This document shows, piece after piece, positions 16,568-26,070 of a stretch of 64,000 nucleotides of DNA (position 1 is the stretch's first letter; every line of letters begins with the position of its first letter). Both the position numbers and the translations under genes were made by a program. Source of the DNA: Streptomyces sindenensis (GTDB lineage Bacteria > Actinomycetota > Actinomycetes > Streptomycetales > Streptomycetaceae); assembly GCF_014649035.1 (NCBI RefSeq), contig NZ_BMSG01000001.1, positions 372,001-436,000 of the forward strand, in the 5' to 3' direction. The notes beneath the pieces are model-generated. The model did no database searches. It saw only the letters and a program-made list of their open reading frames with translations, and was not told where the DNA came from.

Positions 16568-17215
16568 CTAGGAGCGCGGCGCGTTCCCGGCACCGGCCCG
16601 GCGTTGCGCTCCGGGCGGATCCGCTGTCGGCGAAGTTCCGTGACAGGCGGCTGTGTTCGCAGGACGGGCGGTTCGGCGGCGGTAGTAGGCGATCGCGAGA
16701 GCGATGGTGATCGGCCCCCAGGCGGCGATGGGGGTGATGCACACCGTCGCCAGCAACTGCCAGGCGTCACTGGTGTATCCGATGGCGTCGACGACGCCGT
16801 ACAGGGTGAGGTAGCGGCCGTCGCCGACGGGGACGGCCGTGAACAGGAAGGTGAGGATCAGGCCGCCGAGGACCGCCGGGACGAAGGCCGCCAGTGGCCG
16901 GACGCGTCGGCCGCCGATGAGCGGTATCCACGCGGGCGCCACCTCGCCCCAGCCCCGGACCAGCCCGATGGTCAGGATCGCGATCGCCTCCGTCAGGACG
17001 CTGAGCCCGAGGACGTACGGAATGCTCAGCCAGTAGGGGGGCGCGCCGCCCGTCTGCACCTGCCCCATCTCGAAGTGCAGGGCGAAGGGCAGCCGCCACA
17101 GGCACGCCGGCAGCAGGAGCAGCGGAAGCGCGTGGGCGAGCCGCATCGCCCAGCGGGGGACGGGCCGCTCGGTGTCATCGGCGGACGGGGGGCGGTGAAA
17201 GATCCTCGGCGTCAT
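16568..17215 (-). CDS. Conserved integral membrane protein
   Basis: 215 aa with five or so predicted membrane helices: HALPLLLLPACLWRLPFAL, SIPYVLGLSVLTEAIAILTIGL, PLAAFVPAVLGGLILTFLFTAV, the segment around YGVVDAIGYTSDAW, and ITPIAAWGPITIALAIAY. Between helices 1 and 2 lies an outside loop (HFEMGQVQTGGAPPYW). No transporter or enzyme motif is seen. It shares an apparent operon with the XRE regulator. The hydrophilic tail (residues 185-215) looks disordered. Confidence 0.75.
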   Translation of the reverse strand: MTPRIFHRPPSADDTERPVPRWAMRLAHALPLLLLPACLWRLPFALHFEMGQVQTGGAPPYWLSIPYVLGLSVLTEAIAILTIGLVRGWGEVAPAWIPLIGGRRVRPLAAFVPAVLGGLILTFLFTAVPVGDGRYLTLYGVVDAIGYTSDAWQLLATVCITPIAAWGPITIALAIAYYRRRTARPANTAACHGTSPTADPPGAQRRAGAGNAPRS

Positions 17216-17289
17216 GTTCCCACTCTTGTGGGGCGCTTGCGCCGACGAATCCCCCCTGCGGTCCGGTCCGCTCCGCCGCGCGGGGGAGG

Positions 17290-17325
17290 GGCCGGGCGCG
17301 GTGCCGGCGGGCGCCGCACCCGGCC
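17290..17325. terminator. Hairpin between gdhA and the upstream membrane protein gene
   Basis: Two 16-base arms (17290-17305 and 17310-17325) pair at 14 of 16 positions around a 4-base loop, directly after the gdhA stop codon on the minus strand. Confidence 0.6.
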
Positions 17326-17329
17326 TCCG

Positions 17330-18934
<1,605 letters not shown>

Positions 18935-18986
18935 TTACCCGTCAGGAACGGGGACACCTCGCCTGACGATCAGTCATGATGCCCCC

Positions 18987-19664
18987 ATGACCAAGCCACG
19001 GGGGCGTCGGAGAGGGCTGCCTCCTGACGCGTTACGGGCCTCGCGCGGGGCGCACCGGACTGCGAGCCGCCCCGTGCGACCCCGTGCGGCCCCGGCCCCG
19101 CCGCCGCCCGTGCCCGCGCCCGCCCGGGCGGCGTATCCGGCGTACGCCCGCCCCTCGGCCCACCCCGCCCCGGGGCCCCACAGGCAGCCGCGCGTCCCCC
19201 GGGGCACGGGTGACATGCGCCGGTATCTGGCGGTCGGGCTCGACGCCTATCTGTGCCTGCTGGCCGTGGGGCTGCTGGTGCACTCCTGCCTGGACTCGGG
19301 CGGTACGGGGCGCGCGATCGCCCTGCTGGTCGCCCAGCTGCTCGTGCTGTCGTTCGCCAATCAGGTGCTTTTGACCATGGCCGTCCGGGCGAGCGCCGGG
19401 AAGCTGATCATGGGCGTCCGGGTGATCCGGCTGCCCGACGCGGGCCGCCCGGGCTTTCGCAGACTGGTGCTGCGCTGGCTGTACGGGCTCCTCTGGCTGC
19501 CGCTCCAGCCCTGGCGGCGGCTCCGCGGCCCGGCGACGACCGGCGGCCCCGAGCGCCCCGCGGGCCGCCCCGCCGAGCCGTGCGAGGACCTCGCGGGGGT
19601 ACGCCAGGTGCGCCGCAGCGACCTGCGGTCCTACCGGGCGGCGGTGCGGGGGCGTACGGGCTGA
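18987..19664 (+). CDS. RDD family membrane protein
   Basis: 225 aa from the ATG at 18987. The first 75 residues are a basic, Pro/Ala-rich disordered region. The RDD domain follows: the opening RRYLAVGLDAYLCLLAVG (Arg-Asp replaced in part, with D in GLDAY), a second helix pair LLVAQLLVLSFANQVLL, the motif SAGKLIMGVRVI typical of RDD proteins, and GFRRLVLRWLYGLLWLP. The family is of unknown or transport-related function. Its 3' end overlaps the convergent phosphatase gene by 34 bp. Confidence 0.85.
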   Translation: MTKPRGRRRGLPPDALRASRGAHRTASRPVRPRAAPAPPPPVPAPARAAYPAYARPSAHPAPGPHRQPRVPRGTGDMRRYLAVGLDAYLCLLAVGLLVHSCLDSGGTGRAIALLVAQLLVLSFANQVLLTMAVRASAGKLIMGVRVIRLPDAGRPGFRRLVLRWLYGLLWLPLQPWRRLRGPATTGGPERPAGRPAEPCEDLAGVRQVRRSDLRSYRAAVRGRTG

Positions 19665-21223
19665 GCCTGCCCCTCGCCTCGCCCCGCGGGGCCGGGGCCG
19701 GCCCGGACGGCCTGCCCCTCGCCTCGCCCCGCGGGGCCGGGGCCGGCCCGGACGACGAGCAGGGCCACGTCGTCGCGCTCCCCGCTGTGACGCAGGGTGC
19801 TCAGCAGCAGGTCGCAGGTGGCCTCCAACGAGCGGCGGGGGTCGTCGAGGACGTCGAGGAGAGCGTTCAGGCGTGCGTCGATCGGCTGGTCGCGCGTCTC
19901 GACGAGGCCGTCGGTGTAGAGGACGAGCTGGTTTCCCTCCTCGAAGTCGATGGAGGTGGATTCGAAGGAGATGCCGCACCCTCCCAAGGGCGCGCCGGTG
20001 GGCAGGTCGAGCAGTTCGCGGTTGCCGCCCGGGCCCAGGAGGACGGGTGGCAGGTGCCCGGCGACGGATATCTCGCATCGCTCGGTGCGGGGGTCGAAAA
20101 CGGCGTAGACGCAGGTCGCGATGGTGTCGAGGCCGTCCGTGATGTGGTCGAGGTGGTGCAGGACCCGGGCCGGGGGGAGGTCGAGATCGGCCAGGGTTCT
20201 CGTGGCGGTGCGCAGTTGCCCCATGGTGGCCGCGGCGGTCACACCGCTGCCCATGACGTCGCCGACGACGAGGGCGGTCTTGTCGCCGGCCAGGGGAATG
20301 ACGTCGAACCAGTCCCCGCCGATCTCGATCGTCGCCTGGGCGGGGCGGTAGCGGAAGGCGACGTCCAGCCCCGGCCGCTGGGAAGGGGGGTGGGGCAGCA
20401 GACTGCGCTGGAGGGTGAGGGCGGCGTGGCGCTGCTCTTCCACGGCGCGATGCCGGTCGGTGACGTCGACGCTGGAGGTGGCCACTCCCAGGACTTTCCC
20501 GTCGGAGGATTCGAGCCGGTAGAACGAGACCGACCAGGCGTGGTCATGGTCCGGGTCGGCCGGCGTACGGCCCACGGTGTACTGGTCCACGATCGGAACC
20601 CCGGAGGCCAGGACCTCGCGCATGGAACCTTCGAAGGCCGCGTCGAGGAAGGGCAGCACCTCGCTGACGTGCCGGCCGACATGCTCGGCGGCCGGCACGC
20701 CGTTCATCCGTTCCTCCGCGGGGTTGACGGAGATGTACCGGAGGTCGGTGTCCAGCATGGCGAGCCCGATCGGCGCCTGGGACACCAGCTGGGCGGACAG
20801 GGCCAGGTTTCGCTCCACCCGCCGCAGCGTCGTCCGGTCGGTGGCCAGTCCCAGGGCCCAGTACTCGCGCCGGTCGTCCTGGAGCCGCATGTTGCGGAAC
20901 TCCACCATCCGCGTGCTGCCGTCCTTGTGCCTGACGGGAAAGTCGCCCGACCAGCTCTCGCCGTCGTCCATGACCTGGGCGAACAGCGTCAGCACCTTGT
21001 CGAGGTGTTCCTTGTCGATCAGGAGATGGCCCGCGTACTTGCCCAGAGCCTCCTCGGCGCTGTAGCCGAAAAGGGTCTCGGCCTGGGGGCTCCAGAGATC
21101 GATCCTGCCATCGGCGTTCAGGAGGACGGCGGCCACGTTCAGCACATCCAGCAGGCCACCGGGTCCCGACGGCACCACGGCCGAGGAGCCGGGACCGCCC
21201 TGGAAACGTTCGGTGGCGCCCAT
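19631..21223 (-). CDS. PAS-PAS-PP2C (SpoIIE-like) serine phosphatase
   Basis: 530 aa from the ATG at 21223 with GGAGGAG 10 bp upstream. PAS 1 at about residues 25-135 (LNADGRIDLWSPQAETLFGY), PAS 2 at about 145-265 (MLDTDLRYISVNPAEERMNG), then a PP2C/SpoIIE domain from about 290: metal-binding motifs GGDWFDVIPL and GDVMGSG, YTDGLVE, and RDDVALLVV. Such proteins dephosphorylate anti-sigma antagonists to free sigma-B-like factors, with the PAS domains as sensors. No HATPase (RsbW-like) domain is attached. The C-terminal tail contains a perfect 15-residue duplication VRAGPGPAGRGEGQA, made by a 45-bp DNA repeat. Confidence 0.92.
   Translation of the reverse strand: MGATERFQGGPGSSAVVPSGPGGLLDVLNVAAVLLNADGRIDLWSPQAETLFGYSAEEALGKYAGHLLIDKEHLDKVLTLFAQVMDDGESWSGDFPVRHKDGSTRMVEFRNMRLQDDRREYWALGLATDRTTLRRVERNLALSAQLVSQAPIGLAMLDTDLRYISVNPAEERMNGVPAAEHVGRHVSEVLPFLDAAFEGSMREVLASGVPIVDQYTVGRTPADPDHDHAWSVSFYRLESSDGKVLGVATSSVDVTDRHRAVEEQRHAALTLQRSLLPHPPSQRPGLDVAFRYRPAQATIEIGGDWFDVIPLAGDKTALVVGDVMGSGVTAAATMGQLRTATRTLADLDLPPARVLHHLDHITDGLDTIATCVYAVFDPRTERCEISVAGHLPPVLLGPGGNRELLDLPTGAPLGGCGISFESTSIDFEEGNQLVLYTDGLVETRDQPIDARLNALLDVLDDPRRSLEATCDLLLSTLRHSGERDDVALLVVRAGPGPAGRGEGQAVRAGPGPAGRGEGQAQPVRPRTAAR
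19666..19755. repeat. 45-bp tandem duplication at the phosphatase 3' end
   Basis: Units at 19666-19710 and 19711-19755 match at 44 of 45 bases. Because 45 is a multiple of three, the frame of the phosphatase gene is kept. Each unit contains the hairpin-forming stretch GCCCCGCGGGGC. Confidence 0.95.
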
Positions 21224-21367
21224 GGCCCAGTCTCCTCCCGGCCCCCGCTCCGGCTGTCGTCCGCCGGTGCGGTCCGTGTGCCGGCACCCGTCTCCCGGCC
21301 GCTCCATTGTCTCTCCGGCGGCCTGGGCGGGCAGCGCAGGCGCGAGCCGTACGGGCCGGGCCCGGTC

Positions 21368-21733
21368 TCAGACCTCCTGCGCCGTGCGGTCCCGCGCCGC
21401 CCGCATCGCCGCCGCCGTGGCCGACGCGTCGTACTCCGGGCCGACACCGGGAACGATCACCACGTCGCCGTCGATGTGCCGGGTGCGCAGCGGCAGGATC
21501 TCCTGGTAGGCCGGGGACGCGTACCAGGCGTGGGCCTCGGCCGTCCCGGGGAACCCGAGGACGACCAGCGCGCCCGGCCACGTCCCCTCCACCACGTCCG
21601 CCTCGGCGCCGTGCACGAGGAAGCGGCCTCCGTAGGGCTCCATGGTGGCCTGGATCCGCTCGATGTAGCTCAGCACCTCGTCCTCGACGGGGCCGTCGGC
21701 GGGGCGCAGGTGGGCGATGGCGTACGCGGTCAT
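21368..21733 (-). CDS. DUF1330 family protein
   Basis: 121 aa. The fold is a dimeric alpha/beta barrel: MTAYAIAHLRP at the start, then YIERIQATMEPYGGRFLVHG, the motif PGALVVLGFPGTAEAHAWYASPAYQEILPLR that is diagnostic for DUF1330, and GDVVIVPG. The family is of unknown function; members resemble small monooxygenase- or EthD-type barrels. Monocistronic between the phosphatase and an L,D-transpeptidase. Confidence 0.88.
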   Translation of the reverse strand: MTAYAIAHLRPADGPVEDEVLSYIERIQATMEPYGGRFLVHGAEADVVEGTWPGALVVLGFPGTAEAHAWYASPAYQEILPLRTRHIDGDVVIVPGVGPEYDASATAAAMRAARDRTAQEV

Positions 21734-21857
21734 GGTCGGGTCCTCCGGGCGATCGGGTCGGGGTGCTCTGCGTGACACCCACGATGCTGCCGGGCGGGGC
21801 CAGGACCGTCGATTACCTCGGAGGTCATGCCCGAGGGGCTGTCCGGGCCCGGACACG

Positions 21858-21900
21858 CCGAAGGCGGCGGTCCCGGGGCTTCCGGGGCCGCCGCCTTCGG
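21858..21900. terminator. Hairpin terminator downstream of the L,D-transpeptidase
   Basis: A 17-bp stem (21858-21874 with 21884-21900, one G-U type pair) and a 9-base loop. Between it and the transpeptidase stop is a G-rich run (21904-21948) with GGGTGGTGC repeated three times. Confidence 0.8.
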
Positions 21901-21989
21901 GCGGGGACGGGGGTGGTGCGGGTGGTGCGTGGTGCGGGTGGTGCGGGGAAGAGGATCCGGCCGGCCGGGAGGTGCAGCCGGTGGGTGGA

Positions 21990-23258
21990 TCAGGCCTGGG
22001 AGCCGGCCGTCCACTCGGCCCAGCTCATGTTCCAGCCGTTGAGGCCGTTGTCCGGGGTGATCGTCTTGTCCGGGGAGTTCTTGACGATGACCACGTCGCC
22101 GATGAGCGAGTTGTCGTAGAACCAGGCGGCGGGGGCGTTGGGGTCGTTCGCGCCCTTCACGTCGGCGAGGCCCACGCAGCCGTGGCTGGTGTTGGCATTG
22201 CCGAAGATGCCCTTGCCCCAGTAGTTGCCGTGGATGAAGGTGCCCGACGTGGACAGGCGCATGGCGTGCGGCACGTCCTTGATGTCGTACTCGCCCTTGC
22301 CGTCGTCATCGGTGAAGCCGACGGTGGCGCCGTTCATCCGGGTCTCCTTGTGCTTCTCGGAGATCACCATCTGACCGTTGTACGTGGGGGTCTCGGGGGA
22401 GCCCGCGGAGATCGGGATCGTCTTGATCGTCTTGCCGTCGCGGGTGACCGTCATCTGCTTGGTCTTCGCGTCGACGGTGGAGACCTGGTTGCGGCCGATC
22501 TTGAAGGTGACGGTCTTCTGCTGGACGCCGAAGACGCCGTCCGCGCCCTCGACACCGTCAAGGGCCAGCTTCAGGGTGACGGTGGAGCCGCCCTTCCAAT
22601 AGTCCTCCGGACGGAAGTCCAGGCGCTGGCCGTTGAACCAGTGGCCCACGACCTCCTGGCCGCTGCTGGAGGTCACGGTGATGCCGTCCTGGACGGCCTT
22701 CTTGTCCGTGATCGCCTTGTTGAAGTTGATCGAGACCGGCATCCCGACGCCGACGGTGGAGCCGTCCTCGGGGGTGAAGTTCCCGATGAAGCTGTTGTCG
22801 GGCGAGACGGTGGTGAAGGAGCTGTTCTCGTGGGCCTCACGGCCCTTCGAGTCGGCAGCCGTGGCGTCGATCTTGTACGTGGTGGAGCGCTCCAGCTGGT
22901 TCGCGGGCTTCCAGCTGGAGCCGTCGGCCGCCAGCGTGCCCTCGACCGGGGTGCCGTCCGCGGTCGTCATGACGACCTCGGTCAGCTTGCCCTTGGTGAC
23001 GGTGACCTGGGCGGCGTTGTTGATGCTGGCGTTGGTCGAGCCGTTCTTCGGCTTGATCGTTATCTGCGCCTCGGAGGCGTCCGCGGCTGCCGCCTTGTCC
23101 ACTTCACGCTGCGACGACTCCGAACTCCCGGCGCTCGTCTTTCCGCCCTTGTCGCCGTCGTCGGTACAGGCCGAAAGCACCAGCACGCCGCCGAGCAGTG
23201 CGGACACGGCCACGAGGCCCTTGCGCCGCTTGCTGTCCGTCATCACACGCTTCTCCAT
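21990..23258 (-). CDS. Lipoprotein L,D-transpeptidase (Ig-like/YkuD)
   Basis: 422 aa from the ATG at 23258 with GGGGAG upstream. Lipoprotein signal: basic start, hydrophobic GLVAVSALLGGVLVLSAC with the lipobox LSAC. Two Ig-like domains follow (about residues 60-250), then the YkuD domain with HGNYWGKG and the catalytic SHGCVGL motif, Cys361. This is the layout of mycobacterial LdtMt2/LdtMt5-like enzymes, which make 3-3 cross-links in peptidoglycan and resist most beta-lactams except carbapenems. It acts outside the membrane. Monocistronic. Confidence 0.93.
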   Translation of the reverse strand: MEKRVMTDSKRRKGLVAVSALLGGVLVLSACTDDGDKGGKTSAGSSESSQREVDKAAAADASEAQITIKPKNGSTNASINNAAQVTVTKGKLTEVVMTTADGTPVEGTLAADGSSWKPANQLERSTTYKIDATAADSKGREAHENSSFTTVSPDNSFIGNFTPEDGSTVGVGMPVSINFNKAITDKKAVQDGITVTSSSGQEVVGHWFNGQRLDFRPEDYWKGGSTVTLKLALDGVEGADGVFGVQQKTVTFKIGRNQVSTVDAKTKQMTVTRDGKTIKTIPISAGSPETPTYNGQMVISEKHKETRMNGATVGFTDDDGKGEYDIKDVPHAMRLSTSGTFIHGNYWGKGIFGNANTSHGCVGLADVKGANDPNAPAAWFYDNSLIGDVVIVKNSPDKTITPDNGLNGWNMSWAEWTAGSQA

Positions 23259-23494
23259 CGTTGCCGAACTCCCCAAAATCCCCGGACGGGACCGCCAGGC
23301 GGCATTCCCCGTCAATGTTCCAAGAACACCCGGAAAGGGCGGTCCGTTCCGCATCCTCGACAGATGTGGGGAACACCACTCATCGACGCCGCCCCGGCGG
23401 TCCTGGTTCCCGCCGCCGGGCCCGGGTTTCCGTCACCGCACGGCGCGACCCCGGTCCGCCGGTGAGCGGGGGCCGGGGCCGGTGTCCTCACGTG

Positions 23495-23944
23495 TCACAC
23501 CCGCTGCGCGGGGTCACCGTCCTCGCCGTCGTTCTTCCCATGATGCGCGACCGTGTCGCCGTACCCCTCCTCGTCGCCCCCGTCCCGCGGCAGGAAGAGA
23601 CCCTCCTCGCCGTCGTCCGCGTCGTCCCAGCCCTCCGCGTCGGGGTCGTAGTCGATGGACTCGCTGCTCCACGAGGCCTGGGCGAGCTCCACCCCGGGCA
23701 CCTCGCTGACCAGGTCGAAGGGGTCGACCAGCGAGGCGAGGGCCTCTGCACCGTCTGCCCGGACCGTGGCCTCGGCATGCATCCGCTCCTCGGCGCTCTC
23801 GCCGCCGCCGATGCCCGCGACGGGCTCCCCGTACTCGGCGGCGATCGATTCGAGGGCGGTGCCGGTCAGGGCGTCGGGGTCGGTGACCTCCAGCACCATC
23901 TCGACGCGAAGTCGAACAAACCTGGATGTCTCATCTGTGCTCAT
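23495..23944 (-). CDS. Acidic conserved hypothetical protein
   Basis: 149 aa, strongly acidic in the C-terminal half (DYDPDAEGWDDADDGEEG). The N-terminal part MSTDETSRFVRLRVEMVLEV reads as a beta strand followed by a helix (DPDALTGTALESIAAEYG). Homologues seem confined to Streptomyces and relatives. No domain is recognised. The start is ATG 23944; the upstream region is shared with the divergent LAxTG gene. Function unknown. Confidence 0.75.
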   Translation of the reverse strand: MSTDETSRFVRLRVEMVLEVTDPDALTGTALESIAAEYGEPVAGIGGGESAEERMHAEATVRADGAEALASLVDPFDLVSEVPGVELAQASWSSESIDYDPDAEGWDDADDGEEGLFLPRDGGDEEGYGDTVAHHGKNDGEDGDPAQRV

Positions 23945-24051
23945 GGCCGGAGCGTACGGCCCGGTGAGGCCATGACTTTCCACCGACCCGCTGCTTTGCT
24001 TAGCATCGGCCCACGGGGCTAACTCATGGTTGTCGCAAGGGGATCGAATCT

Positions 24052-24351
24052 GTGTCCGTCGCTCGTCGCACACTGCTGACCGCCACCGCCGCAGGCACGC
24101 TGCTGGCCGCTCTCTGGTTCGTCCCGTCGGCCAACGCGACCGGTGAGAACGCCAGGCAGCAGGGCAGCCCGGCCGCCACGTCCGACCGGACCGCCCAGAA
24201 GGCCGACGACGCGTCCGGGGCGCGCCTCGCCGACACCGGTCCCGGCCTGGACACCACCCCGTATCTCATCGGCGGCACGGCCCTGTTGGGCGTCGGCGCG
24301 GGCTTCGTCACGTACTCGGTACGCCGGTCCGGGACGCGCCCGGCCTACTGA
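24052..24351 (+). CDS. Small LAxTG sortase-anchored surface protein
   Basis: 99 aa from a GTG at 24052. A signal peptide (basic start ARRTLL, hydrophobic core, cut near ANA-TG) is followed by a short 40-residue Ala/Asp/Gln segment, the sortase motif LADTG, a hydrophobic helix (YLIGGTALLGVGAGFVTYSV) and a basic tail RRSG. LAxTG is the motif used by class E sortases in Streptomyces, so the mature protein, only about 45 residues, should be covalently fixed to the wall. No sortase gene is in the window. The -35/-10 region lies in the AT-richer 23990-24050. Confidence 0.8.
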   Translation: MSVARRTLLTATAAGTLLAALWFVPSANATGENARQQGSPAATSDRTAQKADDASGARLADTGPGLDTTPYLIGGTALLGVGAGFVTYSVRRSGTRPAY

Positions 24352-24384
24352 CCCGGTACGGGCCCCGCACACGGCATACGAAGA

Positions 24385-24412
24385 GGTCCCCGCACCCCCC
24401 GGCGCGGGGACC
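24385..24412. terminator. Hairpin terminator between the LAxTG gene and hutH
   Basis: GGTCCCCGC (24385-24393) pairs perfectly with GCGGGGACC (24404-24412), loop of 10. It serves convergent genes. Confidence 0.7.
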
Positions 24413-24461
24413 CTCCTCCGTACACGTACGGGACCGGCTTTCCACCTGTACGGGACCCGGA

Positions 24462-26012
24462 TCAGGCCAGCGGCCCGGTGACCGGCTCCACGGCCGCGAC
24501 CAGGCGGCCTTCCCGTACGAACGTGTCGGCGGCGGCCAGGTCCGGCGCGAGGAAGCGGTCCGGGCCCGGGCCCTCGGCGCCCGCGGCGCGCAGCGCGGCC
24601 ACGGCGGCCTGCGAGGCGGGGGCGGGGACGAGCCCCTCGGCGGCGCGGAGTTCGACGGCGCGGGTCGCCGCGTACAGCTCGACGGCGACGATCCGGGTCA
24701 GGTTGTCCACGGCGGTACGGAGCTTGCGCGCGGCGGACCAGCCCATGGAGACGTGGTCCTCCTGCATCGCGGAGGACGGGATGGAGTCGGCGGAGGCGGG
24801 GACCGCGAGCCGCTTCATCTCGCTGACCAGGGCGGCCTGGGTGTACTGGGCGATCATCAGACCGGAGTCGACCCCGGCGTCGTCCGCGAGGAACGGCGGC
24901 AGCCCGTGCGAGCGGTTCTTGTCGAGCAGCCGGTCGGTGCGGCGCTCGCAGATGGAGCCGAGGTCGGCGGCGACGATCGCGAGGAAGTCCAGGACGTACG
25001 CGACGGGCGCGCCGTGGAAGTTGCCGTTGGACTCGACCCGTCCGTCGGGCAGGACCACCGGGTTGTCGACGGATGAGGCCAGTTCACGCCCCGCGACGAC
25101 GGCCGCGTGGTCGAGGGTGTCGCGGCCCGCGCCGTTGACCTGGGGGGCGCAGCGCACCGAGTAGGCGTCCTGGACCCGGGGGGCGTCGTCCTGGTGATGG
25201 CCCGTCAGCCCCGAACCGGCCAGGACCCGCAGCATGTTGTCCGCGCTGACGCCCTGGCCGGGGTGCGGGCGGATGGCGTGCAGTTCGGGGGCGAGCACCT
25301 TGTCCGTGCCGAGCAGCGCCTCCAGGGAGAGGGCGGCGGTGATGTCGGCGGAGGTGTAGAGGTTCTTCAGGTCGGCGAGGGCCAGGACCAGCATGCCGAG
25401 CATGCCGTCGGTGCCGTTGAGGAGGGCCAGCCCTTCCTTCTCGGCCAGCTCCACCGGGGTGATGCCGTGGGCGGCGAGCAGTTCGCCGGCCGGGCGGACC
25501 GTGCCGTCGGGGCCCTCCGCCTCGCCCTCGCCCATCAGGGTGAGCGCGCAGTGCGAGAGGGGCGCGAGGTCGCCGGAGCAGCCGAGCGAGCCGTATTCGT
25601 GGACGACGGGCGTGATGCCCGCGTTCAGCAGGTCCGCCATGGTCTGCGCGACCTCGGGGCGTACGCCGGTGTGGCCGGAGGCGACCGTCTTCAACCGGAG
25701 GAACATCAGCGCGCGGACGACCTCGCGCTCGACGCGCGGGCCCATGCCGGCCGCGTGCGAGCGGACGATGTTGCGCTGGAGCTGAGCGCGCAGCTCATGG
25801 CTGATGTGGCGGCTGGCGAGGGCGCCGAAGCCGGTGGAGACGCCGTAGACCGGTTCGGGCTTGGCGGCGAGCGCGTCCACGATGAGACGGGCGGCGGCGA
25901 GGGCTTCCACGGCGGCGGCGGAGAGCTCGACCCGGGCGCCGTGGCGGGCCACGGCGACGACGTCCTCGGCGGTGGTTCCGGACGTCCCCACCACGACAGT
26001 GTGCATATCCAT
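24462..26012 (-). CDS. hutH: Histidine ammonia-lyase
   Basis: 516 aa. The MIO prosthetic group forms from the triad in GSLGCSGDLAPLSH, Cys-Ser-Gly here instead of the more common Ala-Ser-Gly. The catalytic YGVSTGFGALA loop and QDAYSVRCAPQV and NGTDGM motifs are present. It turns histidine into urocanate plus ammonia, the first step of histidine use. The start may be ATG 26012 or ATG 26006; neither has a strong ribosome site. It stands alone, without other hut genes in the window, next to cdgE as in S. coelicolor as I recall. Confidence 0.95.
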   Translation of the reverse strand: MDMHTVVVGTSGTTAEDVVAVARHGARVELSAAAVEALAAARLIVDALAAKPEPVYGVSTGFGALASRHISHELRAQLQRNIVRSHAAGMGPRVEREVVRALMFLRLKTVASGHTGVRPEVAQTMADLLNAGITPVVHEYGSLGCSGDLAPLSHCALTLMGEGEAEGPDGTVRPAGELLAAHGITPVELAEKEGLALLNGTDGMLGMLVLALADLKNLYTSADITAALSLEALLGTDKVLAPELHAIRPHPGQGVSADNMLRVLAGSGLTGHHQDDAPRVQDAYSVRCAPQVNGAGRDTLDHAAVVAGRELASSVDNPVVLPDGRVESNGNFHGAPVAYVLDFLAIVAADLGSICERRTDRLLDKNRSHGLPPFLADDAGVDSGLMIAQYTQAALVSEMKRLAVPASADSIPSSAMQEDHVSMGWSAARKLRTAVDNLTRIVAVELYAATRAVELRAAEGLVPAPASQAAVAALRAAGAEGPGPDRFLAPDLAAADTFVREGRLVAAVEPVTGPLA

Positions 26013-26070
26013 ATTCAGCAGCGTACGGACTGAAACCCTTCATGTCACTAGTGCTGCCGTACGGGGCCCC

